Positions 1 through 12,570 of a stretch of 64,000 bases of DNA are shown piece after piece (position 1 is the stretch's first letter; each line of letters opens with the position of its first letter). A program made the position numbers and the translations under genes. The stretch is taken from NCBI GenBank assembly GCA_004794785.1, contig SJOL01008845.1:165744-229743 (forward strand). The letters are read 5' to 3'. The notes under the pieces are model-generated. The model was not told the origin of the DNA, ran no database searches, and saw only the letters and a program-made list of their open reading frames with translations. This DNA is from Opisthorchis felineus (Eukaryota; Platyhelminthes; Trematoda; Opisthorchiida; Opisthorchiidae).

Positions 1-1667
1 CTTAGTCTCCGTGTCGCTGGACTAGTGTGCCAAGAAAACTGATTGTTTCCACCCATTTAGTGAGTACAACCTGGACAATGCTTTAATCTCTCCAACTTCA
101 TACCTGCAATTTGGCGTCCAGGCACGGCGTTTTATTGCTCAGTCCATGTCGTCGTATGCATTCGTAGGTGAATGGCAAATGTATCAGTAATGCCCTCTGA
201 TGTACTGCTCGTATTGATATTAAAAATAGTCTCAATGAAGACGCCATCTCGGATCGATACTGGCTGTCCATAAGTTCGTACTCTATTGTCCAAGATCGAT
301 GTTGGATGTAGAGTAATTTCTTCGACCGCATGCTTTACGAATTGTCTAGCTCTTGAGACGGAGTTTAATCGCTTCCGGTCAGGTCTAACCTATTTCTGGA
401 TAACAAGATGTTTCATTCTCACTGGATAAAAATCGATGCGTTTTTATGTTTTGAGTCCATCACTAGCTGGACACCTTTTGTCTAAGGATACTGTTTAGTC
501 GGTTAAAAACCTGTGTGCTTGCATTGCTCGAGTTTGTTGGAGCAAGTGAATAAATGGCGCTGAGTTTTCTCCTTGATGTATGTGCAACTACTAATGAGCT
601 AAAGATTTCCAGTTAAGTCTCCCCTTGATAACCTACTTTGTAAGTAAGAGCTAACCACACTACTGTTCAGCCGCTCGTGGCTGAACGACCAAGTGTTCAA
701 CCACTTGCGTGTTATGGGTCACGGGTTCGAGATTCCCTTGGGCTTCGTGAGGTGCGCACTACTGATGCTTCCTGTTAAGGATGGAACAGCTGTATAGTTA
801 TTGGCTTTCAGCATTGATTGACTTCACTGACAGGACGGAATCTCAATTGAAAATCAGGATGTCTCAAAATAATTATGGTTTTCAATCAATTTGCGATGGA
901 AATAGTTCACACATCACATATGTGTTGGCAACAGTTCATGTATTGTGTTGACCTGGCCACCAGAGAACCGTCTCCATCACTGAGCTGTTTTTCCAACTGT
1001 TTACTGGATGGAAACGGTCCTCGGGAACAGCATTCAAATCATAGCCAGTAAACTCAGGCGTCTTCTCAACTTCCGCTATATGGACGGTTAGTGACGTTGG
1101 CGACTTGTTCTATTTGCATACGCAGTGGCGTTCCTGAGGCGTTGTCTTCAATGCATGATGACCGCTGTTCACGCTAAGGACAATAAAATATATTCACAAG
1201 CACTGTATCATCATCGTCGGAGTTTCACCGGATTAATTCCAACGAACAGCTTTCATCGGTGTGCAAGACTATGAGAGACGTAATCAATGTAAGGCTCACA
1301 CACCTAATAGCTGACCGTGATGTCGATAATTGACCCTGTGCCACTAATAAACCGCTTTTGTTTCGTTCCAGTGACACCCTGTTGTCCTCCTCACGTTGAG
1401 AACATTGAATAAGCTCATGAAAAACCCAGGAATCTACGTGTGCGTTCTCTGCCGAAGAAGTCTTCTATACGATCCGCTGCTTGACGATTTTCTGTTGATT
1501 TCCTGAACACTAGTTTCGGTCCTGCGACTATTGTTTTTCGATGACTTCAAGTCCACCGAACCCTTTTTAATAGTTTGAACGTCACATTCATTGTCTCTTT
1601 GGTGAAAATGTGTCGTAGCATATTGTCCGTTCAGTGACGATGTTCACTTCGATTGCTTCTATTTTAG
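1..1667. other. Intron or flank upstream of the first visible Trio exon
   Basis: No exon is recognised here. The first half of the DH1 domain, which must precede the exon at 1668, is not found, so those exons probably lie to the left of the window. The stretch contains one tRNA-derived SINE (about 648-862); otherwise I see nothing in it. The acceptor at its right end is a pyrimidine-rich run ending in TTTTAG at 1667. Confidence 0.6.
648..862 (+). repeat. tRNA-derived SINE, family 1, copy 1
   Basis: Contains an A-box-like stretch (CGTGGCTGAACGACCAAGTG, near 676) and a B-box-like stretch (GGGTTCGAGATTCCC, near 723), spaced as in a type II tRNA (Ser/Leu-like). About 130 bp of non-tRNA body follow, ending near CAATTGAAAATC. 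The same layout and flanking words (GAGCTAACCACAC, ACAGGACG) recur at 30546 and, less exactly, at 36848. It lies in the sense orientation in the intron upstream of the first Trio exon. Confidence 0.75.
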
Positions 1668-1865
1668 CGTTACTTCAATCTCACGGAACCGCTCCCGTCT
1701 TACCTCATCAAACCTGTGCAGCGGGTGACGAAATATCAGTTGTTGCTGCGGGAACTTCGCGATTGCTGTGACCCTGCAAGTGTGGCTGAACTCAACGAAG
1801 GACTAGAGGCTATGTTGGATGTACCCAAGCGAGCAAACGATGCTCTACATCTGAGCATGTTGCAT
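1668..1865 (+). CDS. Trio: Trio-like RhoGEF, exon A: C-terminal half of DH domain 1
   Basis: This 198-nt exon (66 codons, phase 0 to 0) has an acceptor TTTTAG at 1667 and a donor GTAGGT at 1866. It reads [20 protein letters not shown], then [14 protein letters not shown] and [14 protein letters not shown]. The [18 protein letters not shown] block is the CR3 signature of Dbl-homology domains, and [14 protein letters not shown] is characteristic of the first exchange domain of Trio/Kalirin. DH domains catalyse GDP/GTP exchange on Rho-family GTPases; GEF1 of Trio acts on Rac and RhoG. The N-terminal half of the domain is outside or upstream. The assignment rests on recognised motifs and on correct splicing into the PH exons that follow. 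Confidence 0.93.
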
Positions 1866-3052
1866 GTAGGTTTTTATGTCGCTCAGCCCTCTCCACGGTT
1901 GACAAATGTCCTAAACGCAGACCCTATGTAGAGAGTCCAGTGATTCGTCAAGGTTGTATAACATCCTCGAAAAATCCTGGTTCACGCCACCCACTCCTAA
2001 TGCAATTCCACGCGTTCTTGACGTTTCTATTCGTAGTTCGTCCACCCCAATACCATGAAAGCATTATATAGGTAGTTCTAACCAGACAGTTGTCTTATAA
2101 CGCACTACCGATAGCTCCTCTCGGTTGGTTTTTCCCCACTAACGGTCGTGTGTCGAATGCAGACCTATTCTCAATTTGGATGTAAGATTTCGGTGCTCCG
2201 GACTTGTCAAGCACATAATACAGAATGGGTATTAAGGAAATCACCAACTGGATATTATCTTAAATGCACAAAATGTTCGTGAGTTTCACCATTTTGTCCT
2301 TCTTGTAAGCTTCAGTTTCTCATATTGCAATTGATTTTGTTCGGTCTTGTATCGTTTTCCGTGAGGATCAAAACCCACCAGCTTTTGCGGCCACGTTCTA
2401 CGCTAGACTAGGTCGGCTTTAATGGACGCGTCTAACGGACAGTACTGGCGGCGAATTCTGCCACAGCTAGAATATCTCGCTACCATTTGGACTCAATTTG
2501 CAATTTGCACTTCCGGAGACCCGAGAGTTTGTTCTTACGGAAATTTTGTTGCATTGGTCATGTGCATTTCACTCGGGCTCGTGTTTTCTAATTAACAGGT
2601 ACCTCCCTTCGACTACCCCGAACGGTAGAAAATGATTCGGTTTGCTGGTCTGAGCGGATTCCAGTCTATTTCTCCTGGGTCGCTCCTTTTGGCACCTGTA
2701 AAAATGTGCTAGGTTTTTACCCGATTTTCGCGACCTATGTGTTTCAACAAACATTTTGACCCTCTGTCTCTATCGTAATAGCTACAAATTCATACGAGGC
2801 AATGGTTTTATCGTGTGCTCTTTTCCCTAGAACGATTTGCGCTGCTTTACTGATTAACACTCACATTTATTGGCTTCATGTACGTTGTAGTGCGGTTGTC
2901 ATATTTTTTTACAGTCTCGACTCCGTCGAACGAATCGAGCGGATCCTAAAGCCAACTAAGTATGATCGCCATTCGTGCATCTGATCCTCTTGTGTGTTGA
3001 CTACCAATACCACAACCGGTTTCACCCCTGGTCTACTTTCAATCCGTTTCAG
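1866..3052 (+). other. Trio intron A-B
   Basis: Intron of 1187 bp, GT...AG, phase 0. The donor is GTAGGT and the acceptor is a pyrimidine run ending TTTCAG at 3052. Nothing recognised inside. Confidence 0.75.
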
Positions 3053-3231
3053 GGCCTACCAGACGATCTTCCAATCCATTCTCTGGGAGATGTCATTCTC
3101 CAGGATCAGTTTACCGTGTGGGAACCGAAACAGTTGATCAAAAAGAGCCGTGAGCGACGCGTGTTTTTGTTTGACAATTGCCTGATACTGGCCAAAGAGG
3201 CGTCTACACAACCGGGTGAACACAAGGCCAA
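3053..3231 (+). CDS. Trio: Trio-like RhoGEF, exon B: N-terminal half of PH domain 1
   Basis: This 179-nt exon starts in phase 0 and ends after two bases of a codon at the donor GTCAGT (3232). It encodes GLPDDLPIHSLGDVILQDQF, then TVWEPKQLIKKSRERRVFLF, then DNCLILAKE. The pattern of strand, TVWEPKxLIKK, RERRVFLFD and LILAKE is the beta1-beta4 region of the PH domain that follows DH1 in Trio/Kalirin, where mammals have QVWDPKTLIRKGRERHLFLF. In the family this PH domain packs against DH1 and supports exchange and membrane placement. The unusual GTCAGT donor is supported because AA joined to the first base of exon C restores a lysine and gives AKYHYKS, the expected continuation. Confidence 0.93.
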
Positions 3232-6200
3232 GTCAGTCCGCATGATTATAAACCGCTGTTCACTTGTGTTTCACATTGTTTACAAGCAAACGTATCTCAG
3301 GATTTCTACGTTTCCCGTCGCACAGATGCACTTGTGTGGAGAGACTAATGGTTACAATAGATATTTGCATTCTGACGTAAGCCGTACCGCCAAACAACTC
3401 TGGAATACATTGATTTTGTGCGTATGTGGCACACTATCTATGTAAGCGCACCTCCCGCTTAACGACTTCCTCTGTGACAACCGTGCGCCTAGGAGCTGCA
3501 CGTTATGACCACATCTCCAATACGACCGAATTCGGTCGGGTTTTACGGGGTTTTTACAGACACCGAGTGTTGCAGTTTCAAAATGAACTTGAGCGAACAG
3601 TAAAATCCCAAAAGCAATTATGAACTAATCGGTTCAGATCAAGACAGCCTGACCAATTAACTTAATGTCGGGGCTGTTTTTATGCAGCGGAAAAACGATG
3701 ACAGAATGTTTCAACGATGGTCCACTTCCGTGTATACCCGTGTGTGCCGATTCATTCAATAAACATTTTTCGTTGGACAGTGAACTGCAGTAGCTTGAAT
3801 GCGCATACCTTAGTGTGCGAATTATAGCCGACGTGCCGCACTGCACGTCGAAACCGAGCTCCCCTATGAGAAGTTTACTGCTAAGTTGCCGCCCCCCATC
3901 CTCCATAAGATCCAACCAATCTGTGGCACCTTTCACGAATAAAGGGTTGCTTGTTGGTCAGAACTTGGGTTGCGTAATCTTTATCGGGGTAAGTGGTCAA
4001 TGGAGGGGGGAAGAGCGATTACACTGCGGTGCCTCACTCCGGCACGTCGACTGAACCGAAGGTGGTAGCCTAGGTCCACTTCTACTCGGCGTCGCTCATC
4101 GACCCAAGCTAGGGACATGATATCGATCTCCGTCCAATTCCAGTACCTAAACTGTCGTTTCCATCCAGCGTTTCGTCACATTCCTGTCACTTTTACATCG
4201 CATTTGGTAGGTTGGCAGCTGCATTCCCGGACAAATGCCAGGCGACGCTGAGAATATCATATATACAAGACGCTTTGTTTCATTTTCAAATTAACGCTTT
4301 GCATACTGCAATGTCCGTTGGACTTGGTGCATCCGCCCATCACTGACAGCCTTACACCGGCAGTCACAGGAGATAAACGGTGTGATGCTGAACTTATTGT
4401 GATCCATGTCCTCTTTTATCTGCGTCATGCACGTGGATGTCTTTAGCAATCCTGTTTGCGTTTCATTACTCCTTCCATTGGAAGATCAGTTGGACATCTT
4501 AGTCAAAAATGTTCCGGTTAGTCCATTGGTTTTTGATCGGGTAGGCCAGCAGACACAAAGTCACATGGTTTAATGTTTGAACACATAAAGTGGTAACTCT
4601 CGAATAGTCTTTTCGTGCTTGTTTACCGCCTTCTTTCCGATGACATCAACCTGACAGCAGAACGTCAAGGTGACCCTGTAGGCTCTTCGGCCTTACTCGA
4701 AGCTAAATAATTTCCAAGTTATGTCTCCAATCGCTATAATTTGCCCTCTTCGCAATGTTTGTTGTTTGTTTCACTTAATGGATCTATTCATATATGTAGA
4801 GGAAACTAAGGTCCCGATCTCCGACGAGTTATCTGCTGAGACGTTAGTGTTCATAGAACGTTTCCGGGGGCATCAATCATTTTTTAAGCTCGCCAACCTG
4901 TGGTTCTCGCGTTAAAATTTTTTCATGGGCTTTGTGGACTCCACTATGGCAAGAGGTGTTAGAGTGGCATACCGCGTTTACATGACAGCCGAATCGTGGC
5001 ATTTTCAGTCGGTCACAATGAGTAGTACGGTAGGGAGGTGAAACTTGTTATCCTTGTTATCAGCATCCCCGTTCCATATCAACTGCAATCAATCAATTCA
5101 CAGTGGTTCCAGCTGACAAACTGACTCACTCATAAGTGAGTGGATTTGAAGACTTAGTCGCGTGCTGTAAGTGACAGTTGTGAGTGCTATCGTGTAAATC
5201 CAGTGATTGTGGTTTGTGACCTTTCCCCTAAAGGATGGTTGATCATTTCTCATGATACCCTAGTGCAAGTGCAAGTATGCGCAGAAACAGCCCGACACAG
5301 TTGATGCTAGTGTATAATTACATCGAGTATGGTATCAGAATTTCTGGTTAATTCATGATTCGATGTCATTTGTAAAATTGTTGTGGTTCTAACCTATAAA
5401 ATGGCAAAGTTAGACGCAGGACACTGATCTGTCTGTTCTAATCGTAATTTGTCAACCTCCAGTTTTTGTAATAAGTGACACAACAAACTATTTGAATTGT
5501 TCATCGATGTGTTCGTCTCCCCCGCCTTTGACTATTCACAAATTTCTGGTGAACACCGTTCGCGCTGTCTCGTCCTGGTATAACTCTAGTAATCCAAAAA
5601 CTCAAAGTGTGACAAAGTGGCTTGGAATTTTTTAGTGCAGCAAGCACCAAACGGGGCCAAATCTTTGTTTTGGGGCTGACAAACCTACCGATTTAGTCTG
5701 TCTGAAACAAAATCACATCTAATCAATCTCATGCCAACATACTAAGGGGTTAAGAGTGAAAATCACACGAATACTTAGGTTTTTGTTGACTAAGGTGAAG
5801 CCATTCAACCGAACTGGACGATTCTACTTTGGCTCGTGTTACCAATGAACTGGAGTGAGAGAAGAACGTACTGCTTCGTTCGATGTATGAAAATACGGGT
5901 TGTTTATGTTTTACGCTACGCTTGAGATCCGTAGGGTCTATGAGCTCAGCATACACAACACAAGCAGCCAGTAACCTGGCATATGTCGGGCACAAGTGAA
6001 CTCACTCCAGTCTACATCCACAGTTCCTGAACTCCTGAGGTGAGATGTCGTACATGAGTTTGCAGAGCATCGTTGTACTTATCCGAATCAGTGTCATCGT
6101 TACCCACAGTGAGTTTTAACCTCCCATGAACATTCGTGATCAAATCCTTCTGTCAGCTGTCAATATTTTGTTCTGTGCCTCCGATGAACGTCTTTTTCGG

Positions 6201-6985
6201 ATATACTCCGGACATTGCCGTTTACCTACTTGAAAAAAGGCATTTTAATAGTTCTCGGATTACTCATACTGTACTGGTTTGTGGGTAGTTCAGCGGTTCG
6301 TGCGACTCAATGTGCCTCCAATGTCGAAGACCACGCTGAAGGGTGGTTACTCTCAACTATTTCTGGTGAGCGGCAAATTATCCTGCAGTTTCAAGAACCA
6401 ACTATGAGCGATTGAAAACGGAATCGTTCCAAAGAGCTTGCTTTTGAGTAGTTTCCTAATGCACCCAGAGAATGCTCGGAATCGACCTGCTCATTCGTGC
6501 ACAATGAAAAAAAAACGCGCCAACGTCGGTGTGATCAATGTTTAGATTCATCGAAAATGTGAACACCTGATCCCAGCCGTTGTAGCTAAATAAGTTTCAT
6601 ATGAAATGTGAACCATAAAAGAAATAACTGTCTAAGGCAGACGTATCCGTTTACATCAATAACACAGCTGTACTCATTTGGAACTTTGTGAATTCCGAAC
6701 GATCGTTCGTTGCTCCGTTCTCCTCCTTCTGGCCTCAGTACTCGTCTCTACCGGGGTAATTTGATAGGTTCCCGTTCCTATTCTTTTCCGCCCCTTGCAT
6801 GGCATTCTTGTGCCGCAACGGCGCCACACTGTTTCTCGTGTATGCTTTACAATGTGTCCAGTCGTAATTTACGGTCGCGGCCTTTACAGTCGACTAGAAG
6901 GCTTGTTCTTTGTATAACAGAGTGCTTGTCACGAATGGTTATTTTCTTGTTGTTATCTTCACCACCCCTGTCTATCTTCTTTCAG
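3232..6985 (+). other. Trio intron B-C
   Basis: Intron of 3754 bp, phase 2, GTCAGT...TTTCAG. Several open frames of 60-107 codons occur on both strands, none recognised and all within chance length. I see no repeat family from elsewhere in the window. Confidence 0.7.
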
Positions 6986-7139
6986 ATATCATTACAAATC
7001 CCGCCTACTGCTGGCCGAATGCAATATCACTGAACACATTGAAGGAGACCAGTGCAAGTTCGCCCTGTGGACCGGGCGCGTACCGCCAATTCACGAATAT
7101 CGGATGGTTCTGAAAGCCTCCAGTCTGGATTTGAAACAG
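6986..7139 (+). CDS. Trio: Trio-like RhoGEF, exon C: middle of PH domain 1
   Basis: This 154-nt exon enters with one base that completes the lysine codon of exon B and leaves in phase 0. Acceptor CTTTCAG at 6985, donor GTTAGT at 7140. It encodes YHYKSRLLLAECNITEHIEG, DQCKFALWTG and EYRMVLKASSLDLKQ. The words YKS+L, ITEHIEGDxCKFALWxG and VLKASSxxxKQ are diagnostic for the Trio/Kalirin PH1 domain (beta4-beta7). It joins exactly to TWVRALRE in the next exon. Frame, splice sites and family match all agree. Confidence 0.95.
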
Positions 7140-9393
7140 GTTAGTTGTTTTTTTCGCTGGACCGACACAGCATGCTTCTGCCTGGTTTCCGTCCCCTTTG
7201 TGTGAGGCGATAATTGATCGACCCTCCTATCGTCGTCTTTTGCCTCCAACTGTGATCATAGCCGATACTTTGACAGCTAATCAGATTCGTATCCGTTTCA
7301 ACACAGTTTATGTTTGAGAACAACTATGCCTTGGGAGAACAGTGTCCTTATCTCGCCTGTTCCGTTGTTGTCCTTAACTGGCACCAGCCGCCACCAATCC
7401 TTGGTAACTGACACGGTGGGGAAACATGAGGAAATCGCTTCCGAAAATGACATAACAAACGACCGGTTGAAACCGGAGACAAGACACAACGCCTGCCTTC
7501 GGAATCCGAGTTCTACATTTAATCGTTGATGTTGAACACCGACAAGGCCCATGAAGTTTCAGTGCACCGTGGGCTGTTCCGTGTGTTGGGAACGTGGGCA
7601 GTGCATACATCATTACTGCCAATAGCCCCGAAGCTGGAATCTGGTGGGAATTTTTTCAATACTACGCCACATGCCTTCTGAGCGGCTTGTGCAAAACGCC
7701 CACAGTTCATAGATTAGAACACCTACTTTGAACGCTAATGTACCGTTCACTCTCCAGAGTCTTTTTCTCCCAGTCGCCTGCTGGTAATGAATCGTGAGGG
7801 CATTTTCCACTGAGATTTTTTTATGCTTCATGTGTAACCAATCTTCGCCGAAAAGCCTAGAAGGACAGCGTAAATCGGCTACACTTACAAGACGAAATCT
7901 CAATCGGAAATTCCCAAATCTCCTCACAACAATAAATGAGAGCATCAAACTGAAAATTTAGTTTTTTTCGGTGACTACCATATCAGGGCAAACACGACAC
8001 ATCCATTGGTACTCCTCTATCACAACTATCGTCTCCAACATTCATAGATCTTCGTTGTTTTACAAAAATAAACGGTAATTCGGATTTCCTTTACCCATTT
8101 CATGTTCACTCTGGGTTCATATTTTTGAACCCGTGGCTCTCCTATCGTCATTCTTCCGTGCACGGATCAGTGTCATCATCGCCATCATTGGCAGTAATAT
8201 AACTGATGTAGGACCACGTCACCTTGTTTAGACAAAACCCTATGACAAGAGGGAAACAAAAGGATGGCTGGAATGTACCCCGACAAACGACCGAGATACA
8301 CACACCTCCAAACATTCACCCAGACAACCTGGGTAGAAGTTCAGTCATTGGCAACGTCTACAGCCAAAAACCGCCATAATCGCGAGGGGCAAAACCTGAA
8401 ATGCAGATACACCGTCGACAGCACTCTCCCCCTTGTCCACTTGATACGCTTCTGCCTTGTTCATGTGTCCGTTTGCGCTATCCTGCGTTTGGCACGGAAA
8501 ACGCTGTTCTAATTAGATCACAGCTTAGCGTGCGTAGCGCATGGCATACCCACCACAGCTTTTAACGCTGGGTGCCACAAATGAGGTACTCGGGGCCCCA
8601 CAACATACCCGTCTCTGGATCAGCTCGTTGCTAGTGCCAGGTTCCTTCACTTTAGTTCGGAAATATCTGGGGGTCGAGGACCTGAAGGTGCATCATATCC
8701 TCTCTTTGCGAAGGCTAAGTCCTGTAACGGCTTGAACTGGACGTATTGCGACCTGTCGAAAGGCACGAATCCCAGCGCTTTACTCAATGCAGTAGCGTTC
8801 GAGGTTTGCTTGAGTCCTTTACAGAAGCTTTCTTTTACCTGTAATTCTTTGTAACTAGTAGTAAACTTGTAACAATAGAAAAATCCACTAGCTGATGAGC
8901 AAATATGATGGGCAGCTTACAGCCTATGAGGGCTTCTTTTGAATTGAACTAGAGGAAAATAACCCTACATTGGTCCAAATGAGTCCGGATAGGTTAGGGG
9001 ATTGTGGCGTTTGATGTGAGCGAAATTTTTCACTTCCGACATTTCGCTCTTTGTGTTAAACGCTTCTCTAAGGTTTCACACAATCGAAAACGACCGATAG
9101 ACTATCTGAGCTAATCGTGGAAAGTTTTGTTTGGTCGGGCCGGATGACCAATTAACTTGTTCATTCACCGGAAAACCGCTTTCCTCTTGTTCGTTAAAAA
9201 GCGAGTGCTCTCAAGGCAACAAATCACTGACATGTAAGTAGCAATTTTTGAAATGAGGCAATTCGCTCTCTGGAATTAATTTCGTCTCCGTTTTGCAGTG
9301 CGGTCAGTTAATTGTTTATTCATCCCTGTTCATTGTACCACTTTTCATGTTCTTTATCCTGACCTTATATTCGTTTTCTGTTTTTGCTTACAG
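7140..9393 (+). other. Trio intron C-D
   Basis: Intron of 2254 bp, phase 0, GTTAGT...TTACAG. The minus strand is open in shifting frames between about 7298 and 7948 (stretches of 60-111 codons). I do not recognise any of it; it could be an old transposon relic or chance. Confidence 0.7.
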
Positions 9394-9552
9394 ACTTGGG
9401 TTCGTGCGCTACGTGAGGGGATGCGCGAAAGAATGTTCAGTGTCCAAAGCCTCTATCAGCATCATCAACAGAGTGCCAGCACAGGTAAAACCGGTGTGCT
9501 GAGTGAAGACGCGGAACTGTTGGATACGCATTACATTTTGGAGAATTACCAG
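9394..9552 (+). CDS. Trio: Trio-like RhoGEF, exon D: PH1 C-terminal helix and start of SH3
   Basis: This 159-nt exon (53 codons, phase 0 to 0) has acceptor TTGCTTACAG at 9393 and donor GTTAGT at 9553. It begins TWVRALREGMRERMFSVQSL, the C-terminal amphipathic helix of the PH domain with its invariant tryptophan (mammalian DWIKHIREVIQER). A polar Q/H/S-rich linker follows, then ELLDTHYILENYQ, which supplies the first strand of the SH3 domain completed by exon E. The downstream intron contains a long TA microsatellite. Confidence 0.92.
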
Positions 9553-9770
9553 GTTAGTGGAGTCGTTTTTCAACTGTCCAGGTGTACTTTGGTCTTTGTA
9601 TCGTATTTTGGGTTCACAATGAACTGTGCGATCAAGGGATGCTTTGTATATTTGATCATTAGGGGGACTTGTTTGACGAGTGACTGTAAGGGTTGGCAGA
9701 CAATAAGGGTGCCTGTGGCACTTTCGTCGCACATGTTCACCTGTGAACTGTCCACTCCTGTTAATCTGTC

Positions 9771-9807
<37 letters not shown>

Positions 9808-10014
9808 ATTGTCCTCTTCAGGCGTGAACACTTATTTTGTTCCTTTGAAGCGTATTCCAATGACGTAGTTCCGTCATAAGTGACTATGTCGTAGAAGGGA
9901 CTACTTGTAATCGGTTCTCTGAGATCGTTTCTCCAATGGGGCCAACCGTACACATTCACCGTACATGATTTCATGCCTAACGGCTGTCTCTTGTGGTTAC
10001 TCTCATCATTACAG
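9553..10014 (+). other. Trio intron D-E
   Basis: Intron of 462 bp, phase 0, GTTAGT...TTACAG. It carries a TA dinucleotide tract at 9772-9805; nothing else recognised. Confidence 0.75.
9772..9805. repeat. (TA)n microsatellite
   Basis: About 17 uninterrupted TA units. It produces spurious YIYIYI-type open frames on both strands. Confidence 0.98.
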
Positions 10015-10404
10015 GCTAGCCGACCTAACGAGTTATCCGTCTCGGCCCATCAGATTGTCCAAGTTTTACATCGTTGTGATACTCCAAACTTGCCATTGGC
10101 TGAACCGGGCAGCACCGATTCTGTGAAACTAGACCCTCATGCGAGTGGCGAGTGGGCCTATATTCGAATGCTCGTTCAGGGAACTGGTACCACTACAACC
10201 ACACAGTCACCCATCAAAGAAGGCTTTATTCCGGCACGCTTGATTGGGGCACCCTCTGGACGTCGCTCATCTACGACTAGGAATCGGAGTGCTAATGCTT
10301 CAGGTCGCCGATGGCTCTTGGCTGGTTCAGACGTTCGACGTGGAGCAGGAAGCGGACTGGTACCTGGAAAACGTGGTTCCAAGGCGGATCTAAATCAAAC
10401 TCAG
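10015..10404 (+). CDS. Trio: Trio-like RhoGEF, exon E: SH3 domain and basic linker
   Basis: This 390-nt exon (130 codons, phase 0 to 0) has acceptor CATTACAG at 10014 and donor GTTAGT at 10405. With the end of exon D it forms an SH3 domain: YILENYQ-ASRPNELSVSAHQIVQVL, then GEWAYIRML, then EGFIPARLIG. The acidic NELS turn, the ligand-binding tryptophan of EWAYIRM and the proline of GFIPARL are in the expected order. About 30 extra residues sit between VQVL and EWAY, which is long for an SH3 n-Src loop. The remainder (GRRSSTTRNRS, GRRWLLAGSDVRR, and so on) is a basic Ser/Arg/Gly linker. In Trio and Kalirin an SH3 domain follows GEF1 in this position. Confidence 0.9.
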
Positions 10405-12231
10405 GTTAGTTTCTTGTTGCATCCTCCACGGTATTCAGGACGATTGTGTTCCCGTTTTCAGATGCATTGCAACCTATTCACCCGTATCGAAGCTTACGAA
10501 CTCAATATGACTGACGATAATCTTACTATATGAACTTATTCGACTCATGGGTTAATGTTTTCTTCTTCCTGGCTTACTTACACTCTCCGGAACAGCTCTG
10601 ATGTGCGGCATCCATCTACGCTGATTCTCATGGCATGCCCTAGGAGCCATTATATTGGGATTACTTTACCTGACGTATACAATACTATTGGTCAGAATCA
10701 TGAACAATCATGTGACCGTACTTAAATGAACAGTTTTTCTGTCCTTCCGCCGCCCGATATAACCAGGACAGTTGTTGGTCGTCGTTTGAGGTGTACGGCT
10801 AAATGCACACAGACACACGCCGCCCAAGCGCGACATGTTCGCCGTTTCAAGTGTGTTCATTTTGCGCTAGTGAAGCGATTATAATATGCTCGCCGCACAG
10901 GCCAGATGACCGGATCTCAGTGTGGCCCAAGAATTACACCACTTATGAGCCTCAATCCAATGCTCCCCCCTGTGTTGTTAACTAGCGAGGACAGGTGGAA
11001 CATTAAACGGACGAGAGTTTTCATAACTCTCATCGACAGCGACATATGGGGGATAAAGTGTAACGCCCTGTTATTGAATGGAGGGTCCGCATCTATTGCA
11101 AAACGACCCTGAAGCCTTGAGAAAGCCATCAAAAAGAAGGAGCTTGTGCAGTCAGATGGTATTGATGAAGACGACGTAGGTCCAACATCCTTGGATCTTA
11201 TCCGACACAAACCTAGTACGTGGTAAAAGATAAATTCCAACTCAATAATGCGAGACCATATGTTTAGGACTTGATGCACAAGGAAATCGATCTCTCTTCA
11301 CCCCTTCTTGCTAGATTGTTTCACTCACTTAAGTAGTTTACAACACTCTGATTATCATCTAGGCATCTTTGCGCTTGTCTCTGTTATTTACCACCAAATG
11401 TTTCCCAATCGTATCTCAGAAACAGTGTCTGTACCATGGGTCTGTAGCTTAGTCTTGATCCTTCGAGCAACCGCAATCTTTTCTTGAGGTTTGATCAACT
11501 TCATTTTGGCCTCCGACGGGTGCTTATATCCACGATATGTGGCTATTTTGATTTCAATGCCATCCTAGAGCTTCTCCCTTAATCTCAGTTTCCCCTGAGT
11601 CTGTCAGTCTGTTGTCACTGTAATAAGGAAATATGATATGAACGTGTTGTTTTATCGTGAATAGTGACTGGCCTTACTTTCATTCAGTTGGTCGGGATTT
11701 TATTTGGTCCACCTTCCCCACAGATCATCTAGAGGTCGGTACATGTGATTACGTGTTAGTCAACACATCCCCTCACTCAGTCTGCATGGATTAAATTCCT
11801 CACCCATTTTGTAGTTCCTTTTCGGACTGAACTTGCACTGGTCGCACCTAGGTAGAAACCAAAGCCAGCGCTGGGTTGCCTCTGTTGAACTGTGCGTCTG
11901 TGTGTTGTTTGTGGCTGTGATATTTTTGGTTCGCTCCGGGATGTAAATTGGCCACTATCTTTTTCACCTGCCCGTGCACTACGCGTTGATCGATACCATG
12001 TATCGGGTGCCGCACACCAAACTGGGTGTAATTGATTAACACCTGTTTATCTTATTAGATTCGTCAGCTTTTTTGTGTTTACCGGAGAGCAGTTGCCTGT
12101 ATTTATGAAGCACTTCCCGATTGACGAAGATGTTCTTTGGAGCCTGTTAGTTTATTCTAATTGCACAAACGGAATTTGTCATCACCGACTAAGTCTTGAT
12201 CTCTGTCCCATGCTTTATTATTTCCACTCAG
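10405..12231 (+). other. Trio intron E-F
   Basis: Intron of 1827 bp, phase 0, GTTAGT...CCACTCAG. A short frame after TTTTCAG at 10461 could be spliced but ends after about 23 codons and matches nothing. No repeat recognised. Confidence 0.7.
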
Positions 12232-12570
12232 GGTTTCCCGACCCCGTATCCAACTGCAACCCCACGAGTTCTGTCTACAGATCGTCAACCACCTAAGCTG
12301 AATGCCACACCCGTGGATATTGGCTCGACCATTCTGGATAACGTGTCTGAGGAAAGCATCGATGTGGAACTTCCGCCCCCAATGACTGAATTGCAAGTCT
12401 TACCAACTACCACCCAACCTGAGCTTGCGGCGACGGAACAGACTTTGGAGGAGACCCATAAGGTTCAGGACGATGGTGACGTAGCTTCCAGCAAGACAGC
12501 TGTTGTGGTCGAATCCAACGGACGAAGAAGTTCAGCTGAACAAATTCCTGAGGACGACTTACTAAGAAAA
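12232..12570 (+). CDS. Trio: Trio-like RhoGEF, exon F: linker between SH3 and GEF2
   Basis: This 339-nt exon (113 codons, phase 0 to 0) has acceptor TTTCCACTCAG at 12231 and a strong donor GTAAGT at 12571. The product is Pro/Thr/Glu/Ser-rich and probably disordered (GFPTPYPTATPRV..., ELPPPMTELQVLPTTTQPEL..., EQIPEDDLLRK). In Trio/Kalirin a long disordered linker joins the SH3 domain to the second DH domain, and it commonly ends in a charged stretch just before DH2, as the terminal EDDLLRK would. There is no domain match of its own; the call depends on position, phase and splice sites. Confidence 0.78.

Noticed and set aside
7298..7948. Minus-strand block open in shifting frames inside a Trio intron
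   Set aside because: Could be a transposon relic, but no RT, endonuclease or transposase motif could be identified.
9409..9974. Long minus-strand frames opposite Trio exon D and its intron
   Set aside because: They are kept open by the TA microsatellite (YIYIYI runs) and overlap a well-supported + strand exon.
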